A stretch of 64,000 nt of DNA from SZUA-35 sp965530755. GTDB taxonomy: Bacteria; Actinomycetota; Acidimicrobiia; Acidimicrobiales; SZUA-35. Both the position numbers and the translations under genes were made by a program. Shown in pieces: positions 19,114-24,790 of the stretch. Under the pieces are notes generated by a model that made no database searches, was not told the origin of the DNA, and saw nothing but the letters and a program-made list of their open reading frames with translations. How positions within the stretch are numbered: the first letter of the stretch is position 1; every line of letters starts with the position of its first letter. The stretch lies in the NCBI GenBank assembly GCA_965530755.1, contig CBESNA010000001.1:1-64000 (forward strand), in the 5' to 3' direction.

Positions 19114-19413
19114 TCAGCCCTGGAGGAGGTTGGCTTCGGACACGTCGATGCTCCGACGGTTCCGGTAGATGAGCAGGACGATCGCAAGTCCGACACCGAC
19201 CTCGGCGGCAGCCACTGCGATCACGAACAGTGCGAACACCTGGCCTGGGATCGTGCCGTTGAAGGCGCCGAAGGCCACGAGGTTGATGTTGGCGGCGTTG
19301 AGGATGAGCTCGATCGACATGAGGACGAGCACGCCGTTCTTGCGGGTGAGGACGCCGTAGACACCGATACAGAAGAGCACAGCGGCGAAGAGAAGGAACT
19401 GATTCAGAAACAT
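19114..19413 (-). CDS. nuoK: NADH-quinone oxidoreductase subunit K (nuo1)
   Basis: The 99-aa, three-helix subunit contains two buried glutamates of the proton path (SIELILNAANINLVAF near 34 and AAEVGVGLAI near 68). The start ATG at 19413 follows an AGGAG ribosome site that overlaps the nuoJ stop codon (TAG at 19424-19422). A much longer open frame upstream is not real; it would cross all of nuoJ. The stop is 3 nt before the nuoL ATG. Confidence 0.95.
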   Translation of the reverse strand: MFLNQFLLFAAVLFCIGVYGVLTRKNGVLVLMSIELILNAANINLVAFGAFNGTIPGQVFALFVIAVAAAEVGVGLAIVLLIYRNRRSIDVSEANLLQG

Positions 19414-19421
19414 GCCGACTC

Positions 19422-19931
19422 CTAATCCCGCCTGGCCACGACGATGGCACCGATCAGCGCTGCGAGCAGTAGCAGCGAAATCGCTTCGAACGGGACGATG
19501 TAGGTACTGAAGATCGAATCTGCGACTTCTTGGGTGCGCTGCACCCGACGATCGGCCGGCAGCTTCTGGGTACCCCACTGGTCGACGACCGCGTAGGTCA
19601 TCACGGCGAACATCACGACAGCGACGAGGCCACCGATCCACTTCTGTTCGTAGTCGAGGTTGTCCTCGTGGCCGATCTGGGCCCGGGTGAGCATGACGCC
19701 GAACAGCAACAGGACCATGATGGCGCCCACGTAGACGAGCAACTGGGTGGCAGCCGCGAATTCGGCGCCGAGGACGATGTAGGTCGCAGCGACGCTGACC
19801 AGCACCACCAGCAGATGGAGCGCAGCGTGGACCACGTTCTTCGTGGAGACCATCCGCAGTGCACTGACCACGGCCACAGCCGCGATCACGTAGAAGAAGG
19901 CGTTGGCCACCCACTCCTCGGTGTCGGTCAT
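19422..19931 (-). CDS. nuoJ: NADH-quinone oxidoreductase subunit J (nuo1)
   Basis: The 169-aa, five-helix subunit includes the pi-bulge helix QLLVYVGAIMVLLLFGVML. I give the ATG at 19931 (MTDTEEWVANAFFYV). An equally good candidate is a GTG at 19976 overlapping the nuoI stop as GTGA; it would add 15 residues and keep the tight coupling seen throughout this operon. Neither has a strong ribosome site. A C-terminal extra loop (about 105-140) is polar. Confidence 0.9.
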   Translation of the reverse strand: MTDTEEWVANAFFYVIAAVAVVSALRMVSTKNVVHAALHLLVVLVSVAATYIVLGAEFAAATQLLVYVGAIMVLLLFGVMLTRAQIGHEDNLDYEQKWIGGLVAVVMFAVMTYAVVDQWGTQKLPADRRVQRTQEVADSIFSTYIVPFEAISLLLLAALIGAIVVARRD

Positions 19932-19972
19932 CACCGATGCTTCGGCCGCGAACGTGGCCAACGATGCTCCGA

Positions 19973-20473
19973 TCACCGAGGCACCTGCTTTGCCTTCACT
20001 TCGGAGCCAGCTTCGTAGGCCTCGAAGTCGGGCACGGTTTCCATCCACTGGCCGAGCCGGCTCTTGTCGTGGAGGAGATCAGCGATCTTCGGTTCGGAGT
20101 ATTCGTACTCTGGGCTCCAGAACAGGGCCTCGAACGGGCACACCTCGACGCAGATCCCGCAGTACATGCAGAGGCTGTAGTCGATGTCGAACCGGTCGAG
20201 CTTGTTGACCGAGCGTGGCTTGCCGCCGGCTCGACGGGGTGGCGCGAGGGTTTTGTGTCCCTCGATGTAGATGCACCAATCGGGGCACTCGCGGGCGCAC
20301 AACATGCACGACGTGCAGTTCTCTTCGTGGAGGGCGATGACGCCGCGGGCTCGGGGTGCGGGCTCTTCCTTTTCGTGCGGGTACTGCACGGTCTCGGCGC
20401 CGTGGACGACGGTCTTGACGACCTCTTTGAAGGTCAGACCGAGCCCTTTGACCACACCTGGTACGAGTGGCAT
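19973..20473 (-). CDS. nuoI: NADH-quinone oxidoreductase subunit I, 2x[4Fe-4S] (nuo1)
   Basis: The 166-aa peripheral subunit holds clusters N6a and N6b through CTSCMLCARECP (about 53) and CMYCGICVEVCP (about 102), in the usual crossed arrangement. It hands electrons from the donor module to NuoB. In this 11-subunit enzyme, where NuoEFG are missing, NuoI is the likely docking place for an external donor such as ferredoxin. Its ATG overlaps the stop of a 36-codon small ORF as TGATG. Confidence 0.95.
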   Translation of the reverse strand: MPLVPGVVKGLGLTFKEVVKTVVHGAETVQYPHEKEEPAPRARGVIALHEENCTSCMLCARECPDWCIYIEGHKTLAPPRRAGGKPRSVNKLDRFDIDYSLCMYCGICVEVCPFEALFWSPEYEYSEPKIADLLHDKSRLGQWMETVPDFEAYEAGSEVKAKQVPR

Positions 20474-20583
20474 CAGTCTCCCCTTCCGTCCGTCATGCGG
20501 CCGACAGTCTGGCCCAGCCAGGCGACGATCACACAGTTCGCTCTGACACAGTTCGCGTCACCGGAAGGGTTGCGGCCGGCCAT
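20473..20583 (-). CDS. Small ORF (36 aa) coupling nuoH1 to nuoI1
   Basis: The frame runs ATG (20583-20581) to TGA (20475-20473). Its ATG overlaps the nuoH stop as TGATG, and its stop overlaps the nuoI ATG as TGATG. The peptide begins MAGRNPSGDANCVRANC and contains a short internal repeat (DANCV/RANCV) caused by two copies of GCGAACTGTGT 16 bp apart. There is no resemblance to any Nuo subunit. It may be a translated linker that keeps ribosomes moving from nuoH to nuoI, or a small accessory peptide. Confidence 0.45.
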   Translation of the reverse strand: MAGRNPSGDANCVRANCVIVAWLGQTVGRMTDGRGD

Positions 20584-21632
20584 CAGAGCCACACCTTCAG
20601 CACACCGGTGATCGCGATATTGACGAGGGAGATGGGAATGAGCACCTTCCAGGCGAACTTCTGGAGCTGATCTTCACGGAATCGGGGGTAGGTGAACCGC
20701 ACCCAGTAGATGACGAAGGTCAACACCAGCATCTTGGTGACCATGACCAACGGTCCGATCACGTTGAACCAGTTCGAGTCGTACTCGAGGCCGAGCAGAT
20801 CAGTGACGAATGGCGGGATGCTCCAGCCTCCGAGGAAGAGCACGGAAGCCAAGAAGGCGAAGATCGCGGCCGTGGCGAACTCGCCGATGAAGAACATCAG
20901 GAAGCGCATGCCCGAGTACTCCGTCATGTAGCCCGAGACCAGCTCGGACTCGGCGATCGGCATGTCGAACGGCACCTGCGTGAGCTCGGCTTGCACTGCG
21001 ACCATGAAGATCAGGAACCCGACGAACTGCGTGAGGATGAACGGGAGTCCCAGTCCGCCCCAACCGAAGATCTCACCATTGATCTGGGCGTAGACGATCT
21101 GCTGCAGATTCAGCGTGCCGGCCTGGATGACAACGCCGACGACCGCCAGCACCATCGGCAACTCGTAGGCAATGAGCTGTCCGGCGGCGCGCAGGCCACC
21201 GAGCAGCGAGTACTTCGAGGCGCTCGCCCAGCCGGCCATGAGGATGCCGATCACCGAGATCGAGCTGACGGCAAGAGCAAAGAACACGCCCGTGTCGAGG
21301 TCGGTGAAGACGGCGTTCGGGCCGAACGGCACGACCACCGCCAGCAAGAACGTGCTCAACAGCACGATGTAGGGCGCCATGGCGAACACGTTGCGGTCGG
21401 CCTTCGCAGGGAAGATGTCTTCCTTCTGCAACGACTTGCCCACTTCGGCCAGGAGCTGGAGCGAGCCGTACGGCCCGGCTTCCATCGGGCCCAGACGGCT
21501 CTGCATGAACGAGACCATCTTGAACAAGTACAGGTACACGGTCAGGCCGGCGGGAAGCAGCACGACGAGCAGCACCATGACGCTCTTGAGGATGGTCTCC
21601 ATCCACCACGACGTTTCGATCGCAAGCATCAT
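20583..21632 (-). CDS. nuoH: NADH-quinone oxidoreductase subunit H (nuo1)
   Basis: The 349-aa, eight-helix subunit forms the quinone chamber with NuoB and NuoD. Conserved pieces are QSRLGPMEAGPYG (about 40), AEVGKSLQKED, and the charged loop ESELVSGYMTEYSGMRF (about 218). The ATG at 21632 overlaps the stop of the repeat-derived small ORF as ATGA; a second ATG follows immediately (MMLAIETS). In most bacteria nuoEFG precede nuoH; here a 49-codon ORF takes that place. Confidence 0.95.
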   Translation of the reverse strand: MMLAIETSWWMETILKSVMVLLVVLLPAGLTVYLYLFKMVSFMQSRLGPMEAGPYGSLQLLAEVGKSLQKEDIFPAKADRNVFAMAPYIVLLSTFLLAVVVPFGPNAVFTDLDTGVFFALAVSSISVIGILMAGWASASKYSLLGGLRAAGQLIAYELPMVLAVVGVVIQAGTLNLQQIVYAQINGEIFGWGGLGLPFILTQFVGFLIFMVAVQAELTQVPFDMPIAESELVSGYMTEYSGMRFLMFFIGEFATAAIFAFLASVLFLGGWSIPPFVTDLLGLEYDSNWFNVIGPLVMVTKMLVLTFVIYWVRFTYPRFREDQLQKFAWKVLIPISLVNIAITGVLKVWL

Positions 21633-21778
21633 CGGGCCACCACTCCTGACGAATCGGCTGGGAGTTGTGAGCCCCAGCGAGCAACTCCGTTAGTGAGCGA
21701 AGCGAACGGCGTGCCTTCGGCTGGGAGTTGTGAGCCCCAGCGAGCAACTCCGTTAGTGAGCGAAGCGAACGGCGTCAT
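21629..21778 (-). CDS. Small ORF (49 aa) made of two 21-residue repeats, between nuoD1 and nuoH1
   Basis: ATG at 21778 overlaps the nuoD stop as ATGA, and the TGA (21631-21629) overlaps the nuoH ATG as ATGA. The two 63-bp tandem units code for near-identical 21-residue blocks beginning TPFASLTNGVARWGSQLPA. The unit length, 21 codons, keeps the frame open. The DNA also folds as GAGTTG/CAACTC hairpins and is related to the repeat after tRNA-Tyr. There is no homology to Nuo proteins. It could be a coupling linker or a scar at the nuoEFG position. Confidence 0.45.
   Translation of the reverse strand: MTPFASLTNGVARWGSQLPAEGTPFASLTNGVARWGSQLPADSSGVVAR
21654..21776. repeat. 63-bp tandem duplication in the nuoD1/nuoH1 junction
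   Basis: Units start at 21654 and 21717. The first 59 bases (TCGGCTGGGAGTTGTGAGCC through AACGGCGT) are identical in both; only the last few bases differ. Each unit contains a GAGTTG...CAACTC inverted repeat. Confidence 0.9.
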
Positions 21779-22947
21779 CGGTCAATGTCTCCGAGGATGA
21801 AGTAGAGCGAGGCGAGGATGGTGATCACATCCGGGACGTAGGTGCCCTTGAGCAGCCAGGGGGCGATGCTCATGTTGTTGAAGCTGGCCGAGCGGATCTT
21901 CACCCGGAACGGCTCGAGGCCGCCCTTCGACACGACGTAGTAACCCATCTCACCGAGCGGGTTTTCGGTGGCGACGTAGGCCTCGCCCTCTGGCACTTTG
22001 ATGATGCGGGGCACCTTGGCCATGATCGGACCGGACGGGATCGTGTCGAGCAACTGCTCGACGATCGAAACACTCTCACGAACCTCTTGCAGCCGAACCC
22101 ACGATCGGGCATAGGCGTCGCCGTCCGGGTGAGTCCAGACCTTCCAATCGACCTTGTCCCATGCCAGACCGCACGGATTGTCGCGACGCAGGTCCCAATC
22201 GACGCCCGACCCGCGGATGTTGGCACCGCTCAACCCGTAGCTGAGCCCGACGTCTGCCGGGATGACACCGATGCCTCGGGTACGAGCGGCGAAGATCTCG
22301 TTGCCGAACAGCAGATCCTCGATCAGGTCGCAGAAGTCCGAGATCTTGGTCAGGCTCTGCTTGGTCTCGGCGATCCACCCGGCCGGGAAATCATCCTTGA
22401 CCCCGCCGATGCGATCGAAGTTGGGATGGAAGCGGCCGCCCGTCGCTGACTCGATCTGATTGAGCACGTGCTCGCGGTCGCGGAACGCGTAGAACACGGG
22501 GGTGACAGCACCGAGCTGGACTCCGAGATCGCCGAGGAACAGCGTGAGGTGCGCGATGCGGCCGAGCTCGAACAGAATCGTCCGAATGTGCTGGGCCCGA
22601 GGCGGCGCCTCTATGTCCATGAGCTGCTCTGCGGCGAGGATGAAGGGCACCTCGTTGCAGAAGCTTCCGAGCCAGTCGATCCGGTTCACCAGCGTGGTGA
22701 CCTGAGGGTAGGTCCGCACCTCCGTGAGCTTCTCGTAGCCCCGGTGCATGTAACCCATGATCGGCTCTGCCTCGATCACCTGCTCACCGTCGAGCCGGGC
22801 GACGATGCGGAGCGTGCCGTGGGTCGCCGGGTGCTGTGGACCGATGTTGAGGGTCATGCCCTCCGCTTCGAGTTCGAGATTGACTCGGGCGTCGGCAGCC
22901 TGGGCGGCCACGTATGCCAGCTGACGGCGATCGGACACTGCGGTCAT
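21775..22947 (-). CDS. nuoD: NADH-quinone oxidoreductase subunit D, 49-kDa type (nuo1)
   Basis: The 390-aa protein from the ATG at 22947 (MTAVSDRRQLAYVAAQ) lines the quinone pocket: NIGPQHPATHG carries the quinone-binding histidine near 37-41. IMGYMHRGYEKL and VDWDLRRDNPCGL are further landmarks, and the hydrogenase-derived C-terminus ends ASLYFILGDIDR. An earlier in-frame ATG at 23016 lies inside nuoC and adds a basic stretch with no family match. The chosen start overlaps the stop of a 21-codon ORF as ATGA. Confidence 0.94.
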   Translation of the reverse strand: MTAVSDRRQLAYVAAQAADARVNLELEAEGMTLNIGPQHPATHGTLRIVARLDGEQVIEAEPIMGYMHRGYEKLTEVRTYPQVTTLVNRIDWLGSFCNEVPFILAAEQLMDIEAPPRAQHIRTILFELGRIAHLTLFLGDLGVQLGAVTPVFYAFRDREHVLNQIESATGGRFHPNFDRIGGVKDDFPAGWIAETKQSLTKISDFCDLIEDLLFGNEIFAARTRGIGVIPADVGLSYGLSGANIRGSGVDWDLRRDNPCGLAWDKVDWKVWTHPDGDAYARSWVRLQEVRESVSIVEQLLDTIPSGPIMAKVPRIIKVPEGEAYVATENPLGEMGYYVVSKGGLEPFRVKIRSASFNNMSIAPWLLKGTYVPDVITILASLYFILGDIDR

Positions 22948-23009
22948 GACGCGGCTCCGCTGTCGTGGGCGTTCCCGCCGGATCCGAGCAGAATCATCAG
23001 TTGCGTCAT
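22944..23009 (-). CDS. Small ORF (21 aa) coupling nuoC1 to nuoD1
   Basis: ATG at 23009 overlaps the nuoC stop (ATGA), and the TGA (22946-22944) overlaps the nuoD ATG (ATGA). The peptide begins MTQLMILLGSGG. The 10-mer GCGTCATGAC is found at both ends, 62 bp apart, which suggests that the junction was duplicated and then diverged. There is no known homolog. It may only serve to carry the ribosome to nuoD. Confidence 0.4.
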   Translation of the reverse strand: MTQLMILLGSGGNAHDSGAAS

Positions 23010-23719
23010 GACGCATCCTCGGGGTTGGTCGTACTCGGCGCAGCGCTGTCCGCGAGTTCCGGCGTCGGGGGAGCTTCGTCAGCGAGCGGTGGCATTGGCT
23101 CGACGTCGACGATGCCGGGCCATGGCTTCACCAAACGAGCCAACAGGGGGAAGTCTTTCCGCATCGGATGACCCTCGAAGTCGCCGGGCAGGTACAGAGG
23201 GCGGAGACCCGGGTGACCGGTGAAGGTGATGCCGAACATCTCCCACACCTCACGCTCGTGCCAGTTGGCACCGGGGTAGTGATCGGTCCAGGTGGGCGCA
23301 GCCATGTCGTCGCCGACGTCGGCCTTCAACGTGACGCCGATCCCAGTCGCGAGGTTGGCAACACGCGCAATGATCTGGAACCGAGTGTCGCCGCCGGCGT
23401 AGCCCGTGGTCATCGGCTCGATTTCGGATGCCTCGGACTCATCCAAGACCGTGTCGACAGCAGCATCGAGGCTGCGACCGTAGGGAGAGGGCATCCAGTC
23501 GATCGCCGACACGAAGTCGAAGAAACGGAACCGCTGCCGGTCGCGCAAGTACGCCGCCGTGTCGGCAAACGCCTCGATCTTCACCCGGATCCAGAGATCG
23601 ACCCCAGGAACCAGATGATGCTCGACGAGGGAGTCGCCGAGCTCGGCCACCATCGCCTCGAGCAGGGCGGAACGAGCTTCGTCGACCACGACATCCGTGG
23701 TCTCCACGATGTCGGTCAT
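23006..23719 (-). CDS. nuoC: NADH-quinone oxidoreductase subunit C, 30-kDa type (nuo1)
   Basis: The 237-aa peripheral-arm subunit has the family signature HEREVWEMFGITFTGHP (about 158), then LPGDFEGHPMRKDFPL. The first 60 residues are acidic and variable, and the last 25 are a low-complexity tail (ADEAPPTPELADSAAP). The ATG at 23719 overlaps the end of the second repeat-encoded mini-ORF as ATGA. It is paired structurally with NuoD, which is a separate gene here. Confidence 0.94.
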   Translation of the reverse strand: MTDIVETTDVVVDEARSALLEAMVAELGDSLVEHHLVPGVDLWIRVKIEAFADTAAYLRDRQRFRFFDFVSAIDWMPSPYGRSLDAAVDTVLDESEASEIEPMTTGYAGGDTRFQIIARVANLATGIGVTLKADVGDDMAAPTWTDHYPGANWHEREVWEMFGITFTGHPGLRPLYLPGDFEGHPMRKDFPLLARLVKPWPGIVDVEPMPPLADEAPPTPELADSAAPSTTNPEDAS

Positions 23720-23751
23720 GCGCCGATCTCTCTGCTGTCGAAGATCATCAT
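23716..23751 (-). CDS. Mini-ORF 2 (11 aa, MMIFDSREIGA), repeat-encoded
   Basis: ATG at 23751 overlaps the stop of mini-ORF 1 as ATGA; its TGA overlaps the nuoC ATG as ATGA. Sequence and length are identical to mini-ORF 1. Because the DNA unit is 32 bp (3n+2), each duplication recreates a full start/stop overlap. Confidence 0.4.
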   Translation of the reverse strand: MMIFDSREIGA

Positions 23752-23794
23752 GCGCCGATCTCTCTGCTGTCGAAGATCATCATGCGCCGATCTC
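23718..23794. repeat. 32-bp tandem repeat, 2.4 copies, at the nuoB1/nuoC1 junction
   Basis: Units start at 23718, 23750 and 23782 (ATGCGCCGATCTCTCTGCTG then TCGAAGATCATC). The first two are identical; the third matches for 13 bases and then enters nuoB coding sequence. The units abut directly, with no spacer. Confidence 0.92.
23748..23783 (-). CDS. Mini-ORF 1 (11 aa, MMIFDSREIGA), repeat-encoded
   Basis: ATG at 23783 overlaps the nuoB stop (ATGA); the TGA overlaps the start of mini-ORF 2. Its last four residues (EIGA) repeat the C-terminal EIGA of NuoB, which shows the duplication copied the nuoB tail plus its overlap with nuoC. Confidence 0.4.
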   Translation of the reverse strand: MMIFDSREIGA

Positions 23795-24283
23795 CATGGG
23801 ATCGCCCTTCCACTTCTCGACCATGTCCTCGTTCTGGATGATGTCCTGGAGCAGCACGATGCCCTCCAGCAGCGCCTCGGGGCGGGGCGGGCAGCCAGGG
23901 ACGTACACATCGACGGGAATGATCTGGTCGATGCCCTTGGTGACCGAGTAACTATCCCAATAGGGGCCGCCGCAGTTCGCACACGACCCCATCGAGATCA
24001 CATACTTGGGCTCGGGCATCTGCTCGTACAGACGGCGAATGGCCGGAGCCATCTTGTCGGTGACCGTCCCGGACACGACGACGAGGTCGGCCTGACGTGG
24101 GCTGGCGGGCAGCGGAATCACGCCGAGGCGCATCACGTCGTAGCGCGGCGATCCGAACGCTGCACCCATCTCGATGGCGCAGCACGCCAGGCCCCACTGG
24201 TACACCCAGAGGCTGTACTTGCGACTTGTGTTCAGCAATGTGGTGAGTGCCTTGGGCATCTTGCCCGAGTCAACGAGACCCAT
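23780..24283 (-). CDS. nuoB: NADH-quinone oxidoreductase subunit B, cluster N2 (nuo1)
   Basis: The 167-aa subunit carries the terminal [4Fe-4S] cluster N2, with ligands in GLACCAIEM (about 33), GSCANCGGPYWD (about 97-101) and VPGCPPRPE (about 131). The tandem-cysteine pair typical of NuoB is intact. It starts at ATG 24283, 51 nt after nuoA, behind GGGGAACCAGGT. The protein ends MEIGA, and the last codons are copied twice in the tandem repeat downstream. Confidence 0.96.
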   Translation of the reverse strand: MGLVDSGKMPKALTTLLNTSRKYSLWVYQWGLACCAIEMGAAFGSPRYDVMRLGVIPLPASPRQADLVVVSGTVTDKMAPAIRRLYEQMPEPKYVISMGSCANCGGPYWDSYSVTKGIDQIIPVDVYVPGCPPRPEALLEGIVLLQDIIQNEDMVEKWKGDPMEIGA

Positions 24284-24334
24284 ACCTGGTTCCCCGAATC
24301 AATGGTGAGCGTGTGTTGGCCGGACCGTGAACGG

Positions 24335-24700
24335 TCAAACCCAGCGAAGGACACCCTTGCGCCAGGCGTACGCCAGACCAAGAGCAAGAATGAAGATGAA
24401 GATCACCATCTCCACCAATCCGAAGAGGCCGTACGCCTCGAGGCGGGTCGCCCACGGAAAGATGAAGACGGCCTCGACGTCGAACATGACGAAGAGCAGA
24501 GCAAAGATGTAGTAGCGGATCTGACTCTGGGACCATCCGGTGCCCACAGGATCGACGCCACTCTCATAGTTCTCGATCTTGGCTTCGGTCGGACGATTCG
24601 GGCGTATGAAACTGGAAAGCCCGATGAACGTGCCGACGAGCAGCACGGCGATGCCGCCGAAGAGAGCGACGATGGCGTAGTCACGGAGGAAGTCCGACAC
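24335..24700 (-). CDS. nuoA: NADH-quinone oxidoreductase subunit A, first gene of nuo1
   Basis: The GTG at 24700 gives a 121-aa, three-helix protein (VSDFLRDYAIVALFG), the family's usual size. An ATG at 24787 would run through the intergenic region. The conserved acidic loop reads ENYESGVDPVG, then FALLFVMFDVEAVFIFPWA. The GTG has no ribosome site but has TAGCAT 8 nt upstream, so the operon mRNA may begin at this codon. Confidence 0.94.
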   Translation of the reverse strand: MSDFLRDYAIVALFGGIAVLLVGTFIGLSSFIRPNRPTEAKIENYESGVDPVGTGWSQSQIRYYIFALLFVMFDVEAVFIFPWATRLEAYGLFGLVEMVIFIFILALGLAYAWRKGVLRWV

Positions 24701-24708
24701 GGGGAGCG

Positions 24709-24714
24709 ATGCTA
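24709..24714 (-). promoter_or_regulatory. Candidate -10 hexamer of the nuo1 operon
   Basis: TAGCAT on the minus strand lies 8 nt before the nuoA GTG. TTGGCC, 18 bp further upstream, could be a -35. The gap to glgB is only 90 bp. No Rex-like TTGTGAA site is present in it, unlike the bc-nuo2 operon. Confidence 0.35.
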
Positions 24715-24790
24715 GCCCTCTGGAGAGGCATCGGCCAAGATCTTCAGCGGTTTCTCGTATCCGACGTCGCCTGGGCGCCGACCCCAATCG

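Noticed and set aside
23716..23783. Programmed frameshift joining NuoB and NuoC
   Set aside because: No slippery sequence or stem is evident, and both genes have normal ends. The start/stop overlaps explain the layout more simply.
23718..23794. Short CRISPR-like array
   Set aside because: The 32-bp units abut without spacers and contain coding sequence of nuoB; it is a tandem duplication.
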